Shown piece after piece: positions 20,672 through 29,338 of a stretch of DNA of 64,000 nucleotides. Numbering within the stretch: position 1 is the first letter of the stretch; every line of letters begins with the position of its first letter. Below the pieces are notes generated by a model. That model had not been told where the DNA came from, made no database searches, and saw only the letters and a list, made by a program, of their open reading frames with translations. Where the stretch lies: contig NZ_LR722648.1 of the NCBI RefSeq assembly GCF_902500225.1, positions 265,676 through 329,675 on the forward strand, given 5' to 3'. The position numbers were made by a program, and so were the translations under genes. Source of the stretch: Buttiauxella massiliensis. GTDB lineage: Bacteria; Pseudomonadota; Gammaproteobacteria; Enterobacterales; Enterobacteriaceae.

Positions 20672-21169
20672 ATGATACTTAAGCCCATAAAGCTTGCGGT
20701 AGACCGGACTATTGCCACGTTTTCTGTGCTGGTGATGGTCGCTCTGGTCGTCTGCGTGGTGTGGCAGGTTTTCAGCCGCTACGTCCTCAACCAGCCCAGC
20801 ACCCTCACCGATGAACTGGCGCGTTTTCTGATGATTTGGGTGGGTCTTTTGGGCGCATCTTATACAGTTGGCGCACAACGCCATCTGTCCATCGACTTTC
20901 TTGCCATGATGCTGCCAGACCATAAAAAGCCGCTGCTCGGTATTCTCATCAACACGCTGGTGCTGCTGTTCTCGGGCGCAGTGATCGTCAACGGCGGTCT
21001 GAAGCTGATTGAAAAAACCTTAGCCACTTCGCAGCTCTCCGCGGCGTTACAAATCCCGATGGGGTACGTCTACATTGTGCTGCCATTAAGCGGCGCAATC
21101 ATGATGTTTTACTCGCTCTATTTTATCCTGACCGACGCTCACACTCTGGTCAGCAAGGAAGGGAAATAA
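20672..21169 (+). CDS. TRAP transporter small permease (DctQ), system 1
   Basis: The 165-residue protein has four predicted membrane helices and the DctQ landmarks WQVFSRYVLNQPSTLTDELARFLMIWVGLLGASYTVGAQRHLSID shown in part near residues 25-75. It stabilises the large permease. Its stop codon overlaps the DctM start (TAATG), indicating translational coupling. It lies 72 bp after the binding-protein gene. Confidence 0.9.
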   Translation: MILKPIKLAVDRTIATFSVLVMVALVVCVVWQVFSRYVLNQPSTLTDELARFLMIWVGLLGASYTVGAQRHLSIDFLAMMLPDHKKPLLGILINTLVLLFSGAVIVNGGLKLIEKTLATSQLSAALQIPMGYVYIVLPLSGAIMMFYSLYFILTDAHTLVSKEGK

Positions 21170-22470
21170 TGGAAACTTATATCGCCCTCACTTTATTTGG
21201 CGCGTTCTTCGTGTTGGTGTTTATCGGCGTTCCGATTTCATTTGCGATTGGCATTGCCACTGTTTCTTCAATGCTGCTGATGTTCCCGTGGGATGTGGCA
21301 ATCATCACCGTTTCACAGCGCCTCGCTAACGGGCTGGATAACTTCGCTCTGCTGGCGATTCCGTTCTTTATCTTTGCCGGAACCTTGATGAACAGCGGCG
21401 GCATAGCCATCCGCTTAATCAACCTCGCGCAAATTATGGTTGGGCGCATTCCAGGTTCACTGGGCCACGTTAACGTGCTGGCGAACATGATGTTTGGTTC
21501 AATCTCCGGTTCAGCAGTAGCAGCCGCCGCAGCCGTTGGCGGCACGCTTTCGCCGATTCAAAACAAAGAAGGTTATGACCCGGCGTTTTCCACGGCGGTT
21601 AACGTTTCATCCTGTATTACCGGGTTGCTGATCCCGCCTTCTAACGTGCTGATCGTTTTCTCGCTGACGGCGGGTGGCGTCTCGGTAGCCTCATTATTTA
21701 TGGCCGGTTATTTGCCTGGCATATTAATGGGCCTGTCAGTCATGTTGGTCTGCTGGATTATCTCCAAACGTCGCGGTTATCCGGTATCAGCGCGTCCCAC
21801 CTGCGCGCAAGCCTTCAAAGCGTTTCTTGATGCGCTACCAAGTTTGCTGCTGGTGATTATCGTTATGGGCGGGATTCTGGGCGGCGTCTTTACCGCGACA
21901 GAAGCCTCAGCCATCGCGGTGGTGTACACCTTTGTGCTCTCGGTGCTTATCTATCGCGAAGTGAAATGGCGTGATTTACCGAAGCTGATCCTTGATTCAG
22001 TGGTCACAACGTCCATTGTTCTGCTGTTGATTGGCTTCTCGGTGGGGATGTCATGGGCGATGACCAACGCCGACATTCCGTACATGATCAGCGACACGCT
22101 GATGGGCATTTCCGATAACCCGCTGGTGATTCTGCTGCTGATCAATATTGTGCTGCTGATTGTCGGCATCTTCATGGATATGACGCCTGCGGTGCTGATC
22201 TTCACGCCAATCTTCCTACCGATTGCCCAGGATTTGGGGATGGACCCGGTTCATTTCGGCATCATGATGGTGGCGAACCTGTGCGTCGGCTTGCTAACAC
22301 CGCCAGTGGGTAGCGCGTTGTTTGTCGGCTGCTCCATCACTGGAGTTAAAATTCAGAATCTCATTAAACCGCTGTTACCCTTCTACGCTGCCCTGTTCGT
22401 TTCGCTGATGATGATTACCTACATCCCGGAAATTTCCCTGTTTATTCCTAAACTTCTGGGATTGATGTAA
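21169..22470 (+). CDS. TRAP transporter large permease (DctM), system 1
   Basis: The 433-residue polytopic protein is a DctM subunit with about 11-12 helices. Family blocks include LLAIPFFIFAGTLMNSGG, MFGSISGSAVAAAAAVG, SSCITGLLIPPSNVLIV and MMVANLCVGLLTPPVGSALFVG. It is the ion-coupled translocation subunit of the three-gene importer. It is followed directly by a strong terminator, so the operon has three genes, with no catabolic gene attached to hint at the substrate. Confidence 0.93.
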   Translation: METYIALTLFGAFFVLVFIGVPISFAIGIATVSSMLLMFPWDVAIITVSQRLANGLDNFALLAIPFFIFAGTLMNSGGIAIRLINLAQIMVGRIPGSLGHVNVLANMMFGSISGSAVAAAAAVGGTLSPIQNKEGYDPAFSTAVNVSSCITGLLIPPSNVLIVFSLTAGGVSVASLFMAGYLPGILMGLSVMLVCWIISKRRGYPVSARPTCAQAFKAFLDALPSLLLVIIVMGGILGGVFTATEASAIAVVYTFVLSVLIYREVKWRDLPKLILDSVVTTSIVLLLIGFSVGMSWAMTNADIPYMISDTLMGISDNPLVILLLINIVLLIVGIFMDMTPAVLIFTPIFLPIAQDLGMDPVHFGIMMVANLCVGLLTPPVGSALFVGCSITGVKIQNLIKPLLPFYAALFVSLMMITYIPEISLFIPKLLGLM

Positions 22471-22480
22471 ACCATCGATA

Positions 22481-22512
22481 AAAAACGGCTTTCGGGCCGT
22501 TTTTTATTTTTC
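22481..22512 (+). terminator. Terminator of TRAP operon 1
   Basis: AAAAACGGC (22481-22489) and GCCGTTTTT (22496-22504) form a stem with loop TTTCGG, then a T-rich tail. Confidence 0.9.
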
Positions 22513-22726
22513 ACTCTTAAAAAGAGCGCGCAAGCGATTGCAGGCCAGACCAGATGCGTGATGGCAAAAAAAGTAGCAAAAGATGCGAAAAGCGAAGCGG
22601 GATCTGTGTCACATAAATACGGATGATAATTCGCGTGCTAATCATTACTTATTTCAATGAGTTAGATCAGCTTCAAAAATTTTGAATAAGGTGGTCAATT
22701 CTATTCGATTTATTATTCTGCTCAAA

Positions 22727-22746
22727 AGTGTGACCATAATCACATC
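22727..22746 (+). promoter_or_regulatory. Near-consensus CRP site upstream of ybiJ
   Basis: TGTGA (22729-22733)-CCATAA-TCACA (22740-22744) is a perfect TGTGA-N6-TCACA core, centred about 56 bp before the ybiJ ATG. That spacing could place it near -41.5 of a promoter with a -10-like GAATAA around 22771. CRP control is inference. Confidence 0.6.
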
Positions 22747-22792
22747 GACGGAACAACGTCACTTTAAACAGAATAACCTGCGAGAATTAATT

Positions 22793-23053
22793 ATGAAAAC
22801 CATCAAATATGCTGTAGCCGCTATCGCCCTGACCACTCTTTCTTTCGGTGCAATGGCTGCACAATCTATCAGCGCTGCTGATGCTCAGAACATGAACAAA
22901 ATCGGTGTAGTTTCCGCTGATAACGCAACCACTCTGGATGGCCTGGAAGCGCAACTGGCTTCTAAAGCAGAACAAGCTGGCGCAAAAGCGTACTCAATCA
23001 CTTCTGCTAACACCAACGGAAAAATGAGCGGTACTGCGGTTATCTACAAGTAA
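22793..23053 (+). CDS. ybiJ: YbiJ, small secreted YhcN/DUF1471 protein
   Basis: The 86-residue precursor starts MKTIKYAVAAIALTTLSFG, has a signal peptide ending AMAA and one DUF1471 domain ending SGTAVIYK. It closely matches E. coli YbiJ. The frame is open from 22682, but ATG 22793 after CGAGAA starts the signal peptide. DUF1471 proteins (BhsA, McbA, YhcN) act in envelope stress and biofilm; YbiJ itself has no settled function. A CRP-type site precedes it and a strong terminator follows. Confidence 0.92.
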   Translation: MKTIKYAVAAIALTTLSFGAMAAQSISAADAQNMNKIGVVSADNATTLDGLEAQLASKAEQAGAKAYSITSANTNGKMSGTAVIYK

Positions 23054-23129
23054 GACTGCTGTATTGCCCTGATACACCCTCATTTTGGAGCTCTGCTCCA
23101 CCCTGTTTGACTCTGTTATGACCCTTGTT

Positions 23130-23160
23130 GCCCGCGACCATTTATCGCGGGCTTTTTTTT
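23130..23160 (+). terminator. Terminator after ybiJ
   Basis: GCCCGCGA (23130-23137) and TCGCGGGC (23145-23152) with a 7-nt loop, followed by eight T. Confidence 0.92.
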
Positions 23161-23187
23161 GTCGTTTTTCTGTCAAACAACCATGAA

Positions 23188-24156
23188 TCAGAAGACCTGA
23201 TTAACGCGGGTTAAACCTTCCTCATATGTCGTAGCTTCACCCGTTGCCACAAGACAACATGCCATTTGTATTTTTAATGACTGCGGTACGGGTTCAACGC
23301 CTGCAACGCAACGTTCAATCCAGCGGGCGGTCACTTCCGGGTCTTTTCCAGCAGGCAGCACCACTTCTTCATCGCTGACTTCCGTCTGGCGTTCACTCAG
23401 TACGCGCGAACCGAGGCTGTCGATAAGCGTAATCTGCGGGCAGCGTTGCGGGTTGGCATACACCTCCCCTTCTGTTCCATGCATCAGCAAGCCACGGCCG
23501 CCAATATCGGCAAAGAATTTTGCTACTTTCGGGACATATTCAGGATGGGAAACACTGGCAAGACGTAATGCGGCATCTTCTGCAAATGGGGTCGCCAGTT
23601 TGGCAAGTGTATGAGCGCTATTTCGTACACCCATACGCCAGCGCATCGCGAGCTGATCTTCCATCGGAGGGCACAGCGCACTGACAGGAATATAAACCGG
23701 GTGATGTAGATCCAGTTTAGCTTGCGCCTGACCCGCATGTAACGTTGGTTCAATGCCCATCAGTGTAAAAATGGTTTCCGTTAATACACGCGTTGGATCG
23801 TGGCTGACGCCGTGTACTACCACCGGAAATCCAAGGCGATTAAGCAAAATAGCCAGCAATGGCGTGAGGTTCGCTTGTTTGCGCGCGCCATTGTAAGAAG
23901 GAATAACAATTGGCATTGGTTTGTTCGCTGGAGGCGTAAGTGTAATCATGTGGTGCTTCATCGCGTCATAGAAACCGAGCATTTCCGCCTCGCCTTCCCC
24001 TTTGATGCGCAATGCAATCAGCACGCCACCCAACTCCAGTTCTGGAACTTCACCTCTGAGCATATGGGCATATAAGCCACGAGCAGTGTCAAAATCCAGA
24101 TCGCGAGCATGGTTCTTACCGCGCCCGACTTCTTTAATGATCTTACGGTAATCCAC
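23188..24156 (-). CDS. ybiB: YbiB, TrpD2-family DNA-binding protein
   Basis: The 322-residue protein has the anthranilate phosphoribosyltransferase (glycosyltransferase family 3) fold and matches E. coli YbiB (320 aa). The N-terminal helical part (MDYRKIIKEVGRGKNHARDL) and the nucleoside-phosphorylase-like body are both present. The E. coli protein binds nucleic acid non-specifically and is in the LexA regulon; it lacks TrpD activity. It lies 14 bp downstream of dinG on the same strand and is probably co-transcribed from the LexA-controlled dinG promoter. Confidence 0.92.
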   Translation of the reverse strand: MDYRKIIKEVGRGKNHARDLDFDTARGLYAHMLRGEVPELELGGVLIALRIKGEGEAEMLGFYDAMKHHMITLTPPANKPMPIVIPSYNGARKQANLTPLLAILLNRLGFPVVVHGVSHDPTRVLTETIFTLMGIEPTLHAGQAQAKLDLHHPVYIPVSALCPPMEDQLAMRWRMGVRNSAHTLAKLATPFAEDAALRLASVSHPEYVPKVAKFFADIGGRGLLMHGTEGEVYANPQRCPQITLIDSLGSRVLSERQTEVSDEEVVLPAGKDPEVTARWIERCVAGVEPVPQSLKIQMACCLVATGEATTYEEGLTRVNQVF

Positions 24157-24170
24157 TCAGATTCTCCTTT

Positions 24171-26330
24171 CTATTTCTTGCTCACACGTTTGCGCCGCAC
24201 CGTCTTTTTCGGCGTGGTATCAATCAGTTTAGCTGCTGGCGTTTCGGGTTGACTGATCGGAAACACCGGTAACGCACCCAGTAAACGTTGACCATAATTT
24301 TTGGTCAACAGGCGGCGGTCATAAATCACTACCTCACCATAACAGCCATGGCTACGAATTAAACGTCCAACTTGTTGGATAAGATTAAATGAAGCACTGG
24401 GTAAACTCTGTACTTCAAAAGGATAGCGTTTCAAGGTTTTTAACCATTCACCCTCAGTGAGCACCACTGGGCTGTCGATAGGTGGGAAAGCGATTTTATG
24501 GATGTGTACCTGACTGAGTAAATCACCCTTTAAATCAAGCCCTTCAGCGAAGGATTGTAAACCAACCAGCACGCTGGTTTCGCCCTGCTCAACGCGTTTA
24601 CGGTGCAGCTCCACCAGTCTGTAACGGGGCATATCCCCTTGCACCAGTAATGTCAGGCGCAAATCGGTGACATGCGTCAGGAATACCTGCATCGCACGGT
24701 TGCTGGCAAATAGCACCAGCATGCCTTTGTGTTCGCCTTTCGCCAGTTCAGCGCGGAAAAATGCGGCCATCTCAGCCAAGTGTTGAGCTTCATTTTCCAT
24801 AGTTGGCTCAACGGTTAACTGCGGTATAACCAGCTTGCCCTGTTCAACATGGTTAAATGGCGAATCGAGGGCAATAAAACGATCGCCCGCATCTTCATCC
24901 AGCCCACTCATCTCTTGCAGGCGGTCAAATTTATTCAGCGAGCGCAACGTTGCAGAGGTCACAATCACATGTGGAACGTTGCGCCAGACCAGTTTTTCTA
25001 ACTGATCGCAAACACGAATGCCCACACAATGGAAATACAGATGCGGCTGCCCTTCGCGGATTTCACGCGTCACCCACTTCGACACCGGCGCTCCCGATGC
25101 CTTTTCCATTGCCGAAAGCCGCCACAGTTTGCTCTGCGTTTCGAAATAGCCTAACGCCCGATTCATGTGCAGCAGTGAACGGTGCAAACGCACAATATCG
25201 TGCGTTCCAGTTTTTTCGCCAAGATCGTTAAGCAAGGCCTCCGACAGGCTGCGCAGCCCTTCCATCAGCTTTGCCAGCCGCTTGCAAATCACCATAATTT
25301 CTTCGGGCAGCACGCCCATTTCAAAACGATGCTCGGCCTCTTTTTCGCCCGGCAACCACAATGAAACAATGCTATTAAATGAGCTGAGCAGCTCAAAAAT
25401 TTCGTCGCAATGATTGGTCAAACGTTCTGGATTGGTCAGCGGCGGTGGACTTTTTGGGCGGAACTGCGCCATGCAGGTTTCGACCAGTTTGGTGAAGAGA
25501 TCGAACTGCAAACGGCTATAGCCCGGCGTGACTTCGGCACTCATTTCCAGCGCGTCACGTGCCACATCCGGCAGATGGTGGCCTTCATCTAAAATCAGCA
25601 GCAGGTTTTTGGCTTCGGGCAGCACCGCATCACTTTCCATCGCGGCCATCACCAGAGCGTGGTTGGCGACCACCACTTCGGCATCGTCTATCTCACGGCG
25701 AGCCACAAAAAACGGGCATTCACGATACCAGTGGCAATTGCGCCCCAGGCAACTGGCCTTGTCAGTGCTTAAGCGCCGCCAGAGATCGTCTTCAATATTT
25801 TGCGAAGTATGGTCACGCAACCCGTCCCATTTATAGGCATCAAGATCGGTTTTCAGTTTTACGCAACGCTGCTGTTCGTCTTTGCTGGTCGGCGCCATCT
25901 CGTCTTCGAGAAAAGCCAGCAAATCGCCCTGTGAGGCGTTGTCTGTCGCCAGAGCGGCAAGGTTGCGCGGGCAAACGTAACGCCCACGGCCAAACGCAGC
26001 GGTAAATTTCAGGTCGGGGATAATCTTGCGCAGCAGCGGCAAATCTTTGCTGAATATTTGATCCTGAAGGGCCACGTTTGCCGTGCTGACCACCAGCGTT
26101 TTTTGTTCGCCGCGTGCAATAGCGATACCGGGGATCAGGTATGAAAGCGTTTTCCCCACGCCGGTAGGAGCCTCAATCGCCAGATGTCGCCCCGCTTCAC
26201 CCGCGAGCGTTTTTGCCACTTCGGCAATCATTTGCCGTTGCGGTGGGCGCGGAATGAAGTCTGGGATCTGCTGTTGTAGCGCCTTATACCAGGCGGCGAT
26301 TTGCTCTTTTTGAGCGGAGGACAAGGCCAT
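24171..26330 (-). CDS. dinG: DinG, LexA-regulated 5'-3' iron-sulfur DNA helicase
   Basis: The 719-residue XPD-like helicase has Walker A EAPTGVGKT (53-61), DEGH box (248-251), the four FeS-cluster cysteines Cys120, Cys194, Cys199 and Cys205, and the C-terminal QQVGRLIRSHG motif VI. DinG unwinds D-loops, R-loops and DNA-RNA hybrids and resolves replication-transcription conflicts. The frame extends to 26429, but ATG 26330 matches E. coli DinG. The LexA box lies just upstream at 26343-26362. ybiB follows. Confidence 0.96.
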   Translation of the reverse strand: MALSSAQKEQIAAWYKALQQQIPDFIPRPPQRQMIAEVAKTLAGEAGRHLAIEAPTGVGKTLSYLIPGIAIARGEQKTLVVSTANVALQDQIFSKDLPLLRKIIPDLKFTAAFGRGRYVCPRNLAALATDNASQGDLLAFLEDEMAPTSKDEQQRCVKLKTDLDAYKWDGLRDHTSQNIEDDLWRRLSTDKASCLGRNCHWYRECPFFVARREIDDAEVVVANHALVMAAMESDAVLPEAKNLLLILDEGHHLPDVARDALEMSAEVTPGYSRLQFDLFTKLVETCMAQFRPKSPPPLTNPERLTNHCDEIFELLSSFNSIVSLWLPGEKEAEHRFEMGVLPEEIMVICKRLAKLMEGLRSLSEALLNDLGEKTGTHDIVRLHRSLLHMNRALGYFETQSKLWRLSAMEKASGAPVSKWVTREIREGQPHLYFHCVGIRVCDQLEKLVWRNVPHVIVTSATLRSLNKFDRLQEMSGLDEDAGDRFIALDSPFNHVEQGKLVIPQLTVEPTMENEAQHLAEMAAFFRAELAKGEHKGMLVLFASNRAMQVFLTHVTDLRLTLLVQGDMPRYRLVELHRKRVEQGETSVLVGLQSFAEGLDLKGDLLSQVHIHKIAFPPIDSPVVLTEGEWLKTLKRYPFEVQSLPSASFNLIQQVGRLIRSHGCYGEVVIYDRRLLTKNYGQRLLGALPVFPISQPETPAAKLIDTTPKKTVRRKRVSKK

Positions 26331-26342
26331 AAAAACCACTTC

Positions 26343-26362
26343 TACTGTATAAACAGCCACTA
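26343..26362 (-). promoter_or_regulatory. LexA (SOS) box of dinG
   Basis: Read on the minus strand, TAGTGGCTGTTTATACAGTA differs from the E. coli dinG LexA box (TATTGGCTGTTTATACAGTA) at a single base. It ends 12 bp before the dinG start codon. Confidence 0.9.
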
Positions 26363-26495
26363 TTGTCCCACTTTTTAAAGCCGGGATGTATTGTTTTTTC
26401 ACCAACACTGTGAGCAAGCCTTGACTCATGACAAGGCGGCCTGCGGCGTACCTTCTCTATAATCGAGCCCGTTTATCCTCCACTGGTATCAAAAA

Positions 26496-27617
26496 ATGGA
26501 TTATCAACTTAATTTAGACTGGCCTGAGTTCTTAGAGAAATACTGGCAAAAAAAGCCGGTCATCTTAAAAAATGCGTTTCCTGATTTTGTCGATCCGATT
26601 ACCCCGGATGAATTAGCCGGTCTTGCTATGGAAGCAGAGGTGGATAGCCGACTGGTCAGCCATACCAATGGTCAATGGCAGGCCGCCAACGGCCCTTTCG
26701 AGAATTTTGACAATCTCGGTGATACCGGTTGGTCATTACTGGCTCAGGCTGTTAACCACTGGCATGCGCCGTCTGCTGAACTGGTTCGCCCATTCCGTGT
26801 CTTGCCGGACTGGCGTTTAGACGACCTGATGATCTCTTTCTCCGTACCTGGTGGCGGTGTTGGTCCACATATCGATCAGTACGATGTGTTTATTATTCAG
26901 GGCATGGGTAGCCGTCGTTGGCGCGTGGGTGACAAACTGCCAATGCGCCAGTTCTGCCCACATCCCGCTTTGCTGCACGTTGATCCGTTCGAGCCAATCA
27001 TTGATCAAGATCTGGAACGTGGCGATATTCTGTATATTCCACCGGGCTTCCCACACGATGGCTTCACTCACGAAACTGCACTCAACTATTCCGTTGGTTT
27101 CCGTGGCCCAAATGGCCGTGATTTGATCAGCAGCTTTGCTGATTACGCGTTGGAAAACGATCTGGGTGGCGAGCACTATAGCGATCCTGACTTAACCGTC
27201 CGCGAACATCCTGGCAAAGTTGAAGGCTACGAGCTTAATCGCCTGCGTGACATGATGATGGAAGTCATCAGCCAACCTGAAGATTTCAAACAGTGGTTCG
27301 GCCGCTTTGTTACCACACCGCGCCACGAACTGGATGTTGCTCCAGCAGAGCCGCCATATCAGCAAGATGAAATCCTCGATGCGTTACTGGGCGGTGAGAG
27401 CCTGACACGTCTGAGCGGTTTACGAGTGCTGAATGTTGACGGTGAGTTCTTCGTCAATAGCGAAGCAATGGAAGCACCTGTTCCGGCAGCAGCGGACGCA
27501 TTATGCCGTTACACCACCCTTGGTCAAACTGAACTGGGCGATGCGTTAGAGAACCCGGAATTTGTTAACGTATTGACTGAGCTGGTTAATCAGGGCTATT
27601 GGTATTTCGACGACTAA
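26496..27617 (+). CDS. roxA: RoxA (YcfD), ribosomal protein uL16 arginine hydroxylase
   Basis: The 373-residue JmjC/cupin 2-oxoglutarate- and Fe(II)-dependent oxygenase has the metal triad HID (His125, Asp127) and His187 in IPPGFPHDGF. It matches E. coli YcfD/RoxA, which hydroxylates Arg81 of ribosomal protein uL16. Its C-terminal winged-helix region is intact. In K-12 this gene sits near 25 min, not beside dinG, so it marks one edge of a rearranged segment. It is divergent from dinG. Confidence 0.95.
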   Translation: MDYQLNLDWPEFLEKYWQKKPVILKNAFPDFVDPITPDELAGLAMEAEVDSRLVSHTNGQWQAANGPFENFDNLGDTGWSLLAQAVNHWHAPSAELVRPFRVLPDWRLDDLMISFSVPGGGVGPHIDQYDVFIIQGMGSRRWRVGDKLPMRQFCPHPALLHVDPFEPIIDQDLERGDILYIPPGFPHDGFTHETALNYSVGFRGPNGRDLISSFADYALENDLGGEHYSDPDLTVREHPGKVEGYELNRLRDMMMEVISQPEDFKQWFGRFVTTPRHELDVAPAEPPYQQDEILDALLGGESLTRLSGLRVLNVDGEFFVNSEAMEAPVPAAADALCRYTTLGQTELGDALENPEFVNVLTELVNQGYWYFDD

Positions 27618-27636
27618 ATAATCCTGCAAACCTGGG

Positions 27637-27681
27637 TCCACTGACTACAGTTATACGGGGGCTTCCCGGGCAGACAGTGGA
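27637..27681 (+). other. Hairpin in the roxA-mlrA gap
   Basis: TCCACTG (27637-27643) pairs with CAGTGGA (27675-27681), enclosing CGGGGGCTTCCCGGG, directly upstream of the mlrA start at 27688. It may be a terminator for roxA or a structure in the mlrA leader. Confidence 0.35.
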
Positions 27682-27687
27682 TTTAAC

Positions 27688-28443
27688 ATGGCGCTTTATA
27701 CCATCGGTGAAGTGGCTGTGCTTTGCGATATTAACCCCGTGACGTTGCGTGCCTGGCAACGACGTTACGGGTTATTAAAACCTCAGCGCACGGATGGCGG
27801 GCATCGCTTATTTGACGATGACGACATCGAACGTATCCGTGAAATCAAACGCTGGATTGAAAACGGCGTTCAGGTCGGCAAGGTGAAAGCCTTATTGGGC
27901 GGCGAGCGCCAGGATCTGGAAAGTGGTTGGCGTGAACGCCAGGAACTGCTGCTCCATCATTTGCAAAGCGGCAGCCCCAACCGCTTACGCACCTGGATGG
28001 CTGACATTGGCCGTGATTACCCCGCAGAAACCCTCGTTCACCAGCTTTACACTCCCCTTCGTCGCCGCCTGCAATGCCATCAAGTCACCTTGAATACCTT
28101 ACTTAGCCTACTGGACGGCGCACTGATCAACTACATTGCACTGTGCCTTGCCTCGGCGCGTAAACGCAGCGGAAAAGATGCGTTACTTGTAGGCTGGGAC
28201 ACGCCCGATACCACACGCTTGTGGATGGCTGCTTGGATGGCAATCCAGCAGGGCTGGCGTATTGATGTGCTGGCCCATCCGCTCCATCAACTGCGACCTG
28301 AGCTTTTTGCTCAACAGACATTACTGGTGTGGTGTGGTGATACGCCGACCACCAATCAGCTCGACCAACTGGAGCTTTGGCGCTGTGCAGGAATGCAAAT
28401 TTTCCCACTCATGAGCAACGGGCAGTCGACTGAACGCGCATAA
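27688..28443 (+). CDS. mlrA: MlrA, MerR-like activator of csgD
   Basis: The 251-residue protein starts with a MerR helix-turn-helix (MALYTIGEVAVLCDINPVTL, then RAWQRRYGLLKPQRTDGGHRLF), nearly identical to E. coli MlrA (YehV). The C-terminal domain (residues about 80-251) resembles the B12-binding-protein fold without the cobalamin motif. MlrA activates csgD, the master regulator of curli and cellulose, under the YciR/YdaM c-di-GMP switch. It begins the block that follows the K-12 47.8-min order (mlrA, yohO, yehW...). Confidence 0.93.
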   Translation: MALYTIGEVAVLCDINPVTLRAWQRRYGLLKPQRTDGGHRLFDDDDIERIREIKRWIENGVQVGKVKALLGGERQDLESGWRERQELLLHHLQSGSPNRLRTWMADIGRDYPAETLVHQLYTPLRRRLQCHQVTLNTLLSLLDGALINYIALCLASARKRSGKDALLVGWDTPDTTRLWMAAWMAIQQGWRIDVLAHPLHQLRPELFAQQTLLVWCGDTPTTNQLDQLELWRCAGMQIFPLMSNGQSTERA

Positions 28444-28518
28444 GGCAAAGTTAATAGTTCATTAACAAGCCCGCTTCATCTTATAATCGCCTGCGTAACG
28501 TATGGAGCGGACATAAAG

Positions 28519-28626
28519 ATGAAACTAAATAAAATAGCCTTGGTGGGCGGCATGCTGGTAATGGCTATCGGCGGAATTGGCGGCGTGATGCTGATGGGTT
28601 ATATCGTCATCCTTCATAACGCGTGA
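28519..28626 (+). CDS. yohO: YohO, small single-helix membrane protein (35 aa)
   Basis: A 35-codon ORF after AGCGGACATAAAG encodes a hydrophobic peptide containing the glycine-rich core [11 protein letters not shown], shared with E. coli YohO (35 aa). A single transmembrane helix is predicted. Function is unknown. The last 20 nt overlap the 3' end of yehW on the opposite strand. The position between mlrA and yehW is as in K-12. Confidence 0.85.
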   Translation: MKLNKIALVGGMLVMAIGGIGGVMLMGYIVILHNA

Positions 28627-29338
28627 TGTAGCGCAAAAGACGCTCAAACAGGCGGTCAATAACAATTGCCGCCATCGCGACCAGCAGAGCCCCCTGAATC
28701 ACATAGGCGGTGTTAAAACCGCTCAAACCAATGATTATCGGCGAGCCCAGAGTGCTGGCACCAACGGTTGATGCAATCGCCGCAGTCCCGATATTAATAA
28801 TCACCGAAGTGCGGATCCCTGCCAAAATCACCGGTGCTGCCAATGGCAACTCAACTTTTCTCAACATCTGCCAGCGGCTCATCCCTGCGCCCAATGCAAT
28901 CTCTTTAGTCGCTTCCGGCACTGAGCCAATTCCAGCCAATGTTCCTTGTAAAATCGGCAGCAAGCCATATAGCACCAGCGCGATAATCGCAGGCTGCTGA
29001 CCAAACCCCATCACCGGAACCGCAATAGCCAGTACCGCCACAGGAGGAAATGTTTGCCCTGCAGCCGTAATGGTTTCGACCAGTGAACGGAATTCAAGCC
29101 CTGCCGGACGAGTCACAACAACACCTAACCCGACACCTACGGCAATCGCCACTACGCTTGAAACCCCGACCAGTAGGAAGTGCTTTAACGCCAGCGCAAT
29201 AAAACTGTCTTGCTGGTAAAGCGGTCTTTCCAGCTCTGGAAACAGCCAACTGAACAACGCGCTGCTGTATGGCATCAATACCAGCAGTGCGATAAAGAGT
29301 GCAATCAGCCACAGCAGCGGGTCACGTAACAGGCGCAT
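28607..29338 (-). CDS. yehW: YehW, ABC permease of the OsmF-YehYXW osmoprotectant-type importer
   Basis: The 243-residue permease has about six membrane segments and the EAA-loop block [29 protein letters not shown]. It matches E. coli YehW. The frame opens at 29362, but MRLLRDP at 29338 matches the homologue. The gene overlaps the end of yehX by 17 nt and ends convergently over yohO. It is the last gene of the osmF-yehY-yehX-yehW operon. Confidence 0.92.
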   Translation of the reverse strand: MRLLRDPLLWLIALFIALLVLMPYSSALFSWLFPELERPLYQQDSFIALALKHFLLVGVSSVVAIAVGVGLGVVVTRPAGLEFRSLVETITAAGQTFPPVAVLAIAVPVMGFGQQPAIIALVLYGLLPILQGTLAGIGSVPEATKEIALGAGMSRWQMLRKVELPLAAPVILAGIRTSVIINIGTAAIASTVGASTLGSPIIIGLSGFNTAYVIQGALLVAMAAIVIDRLFERLLRYITRYEG

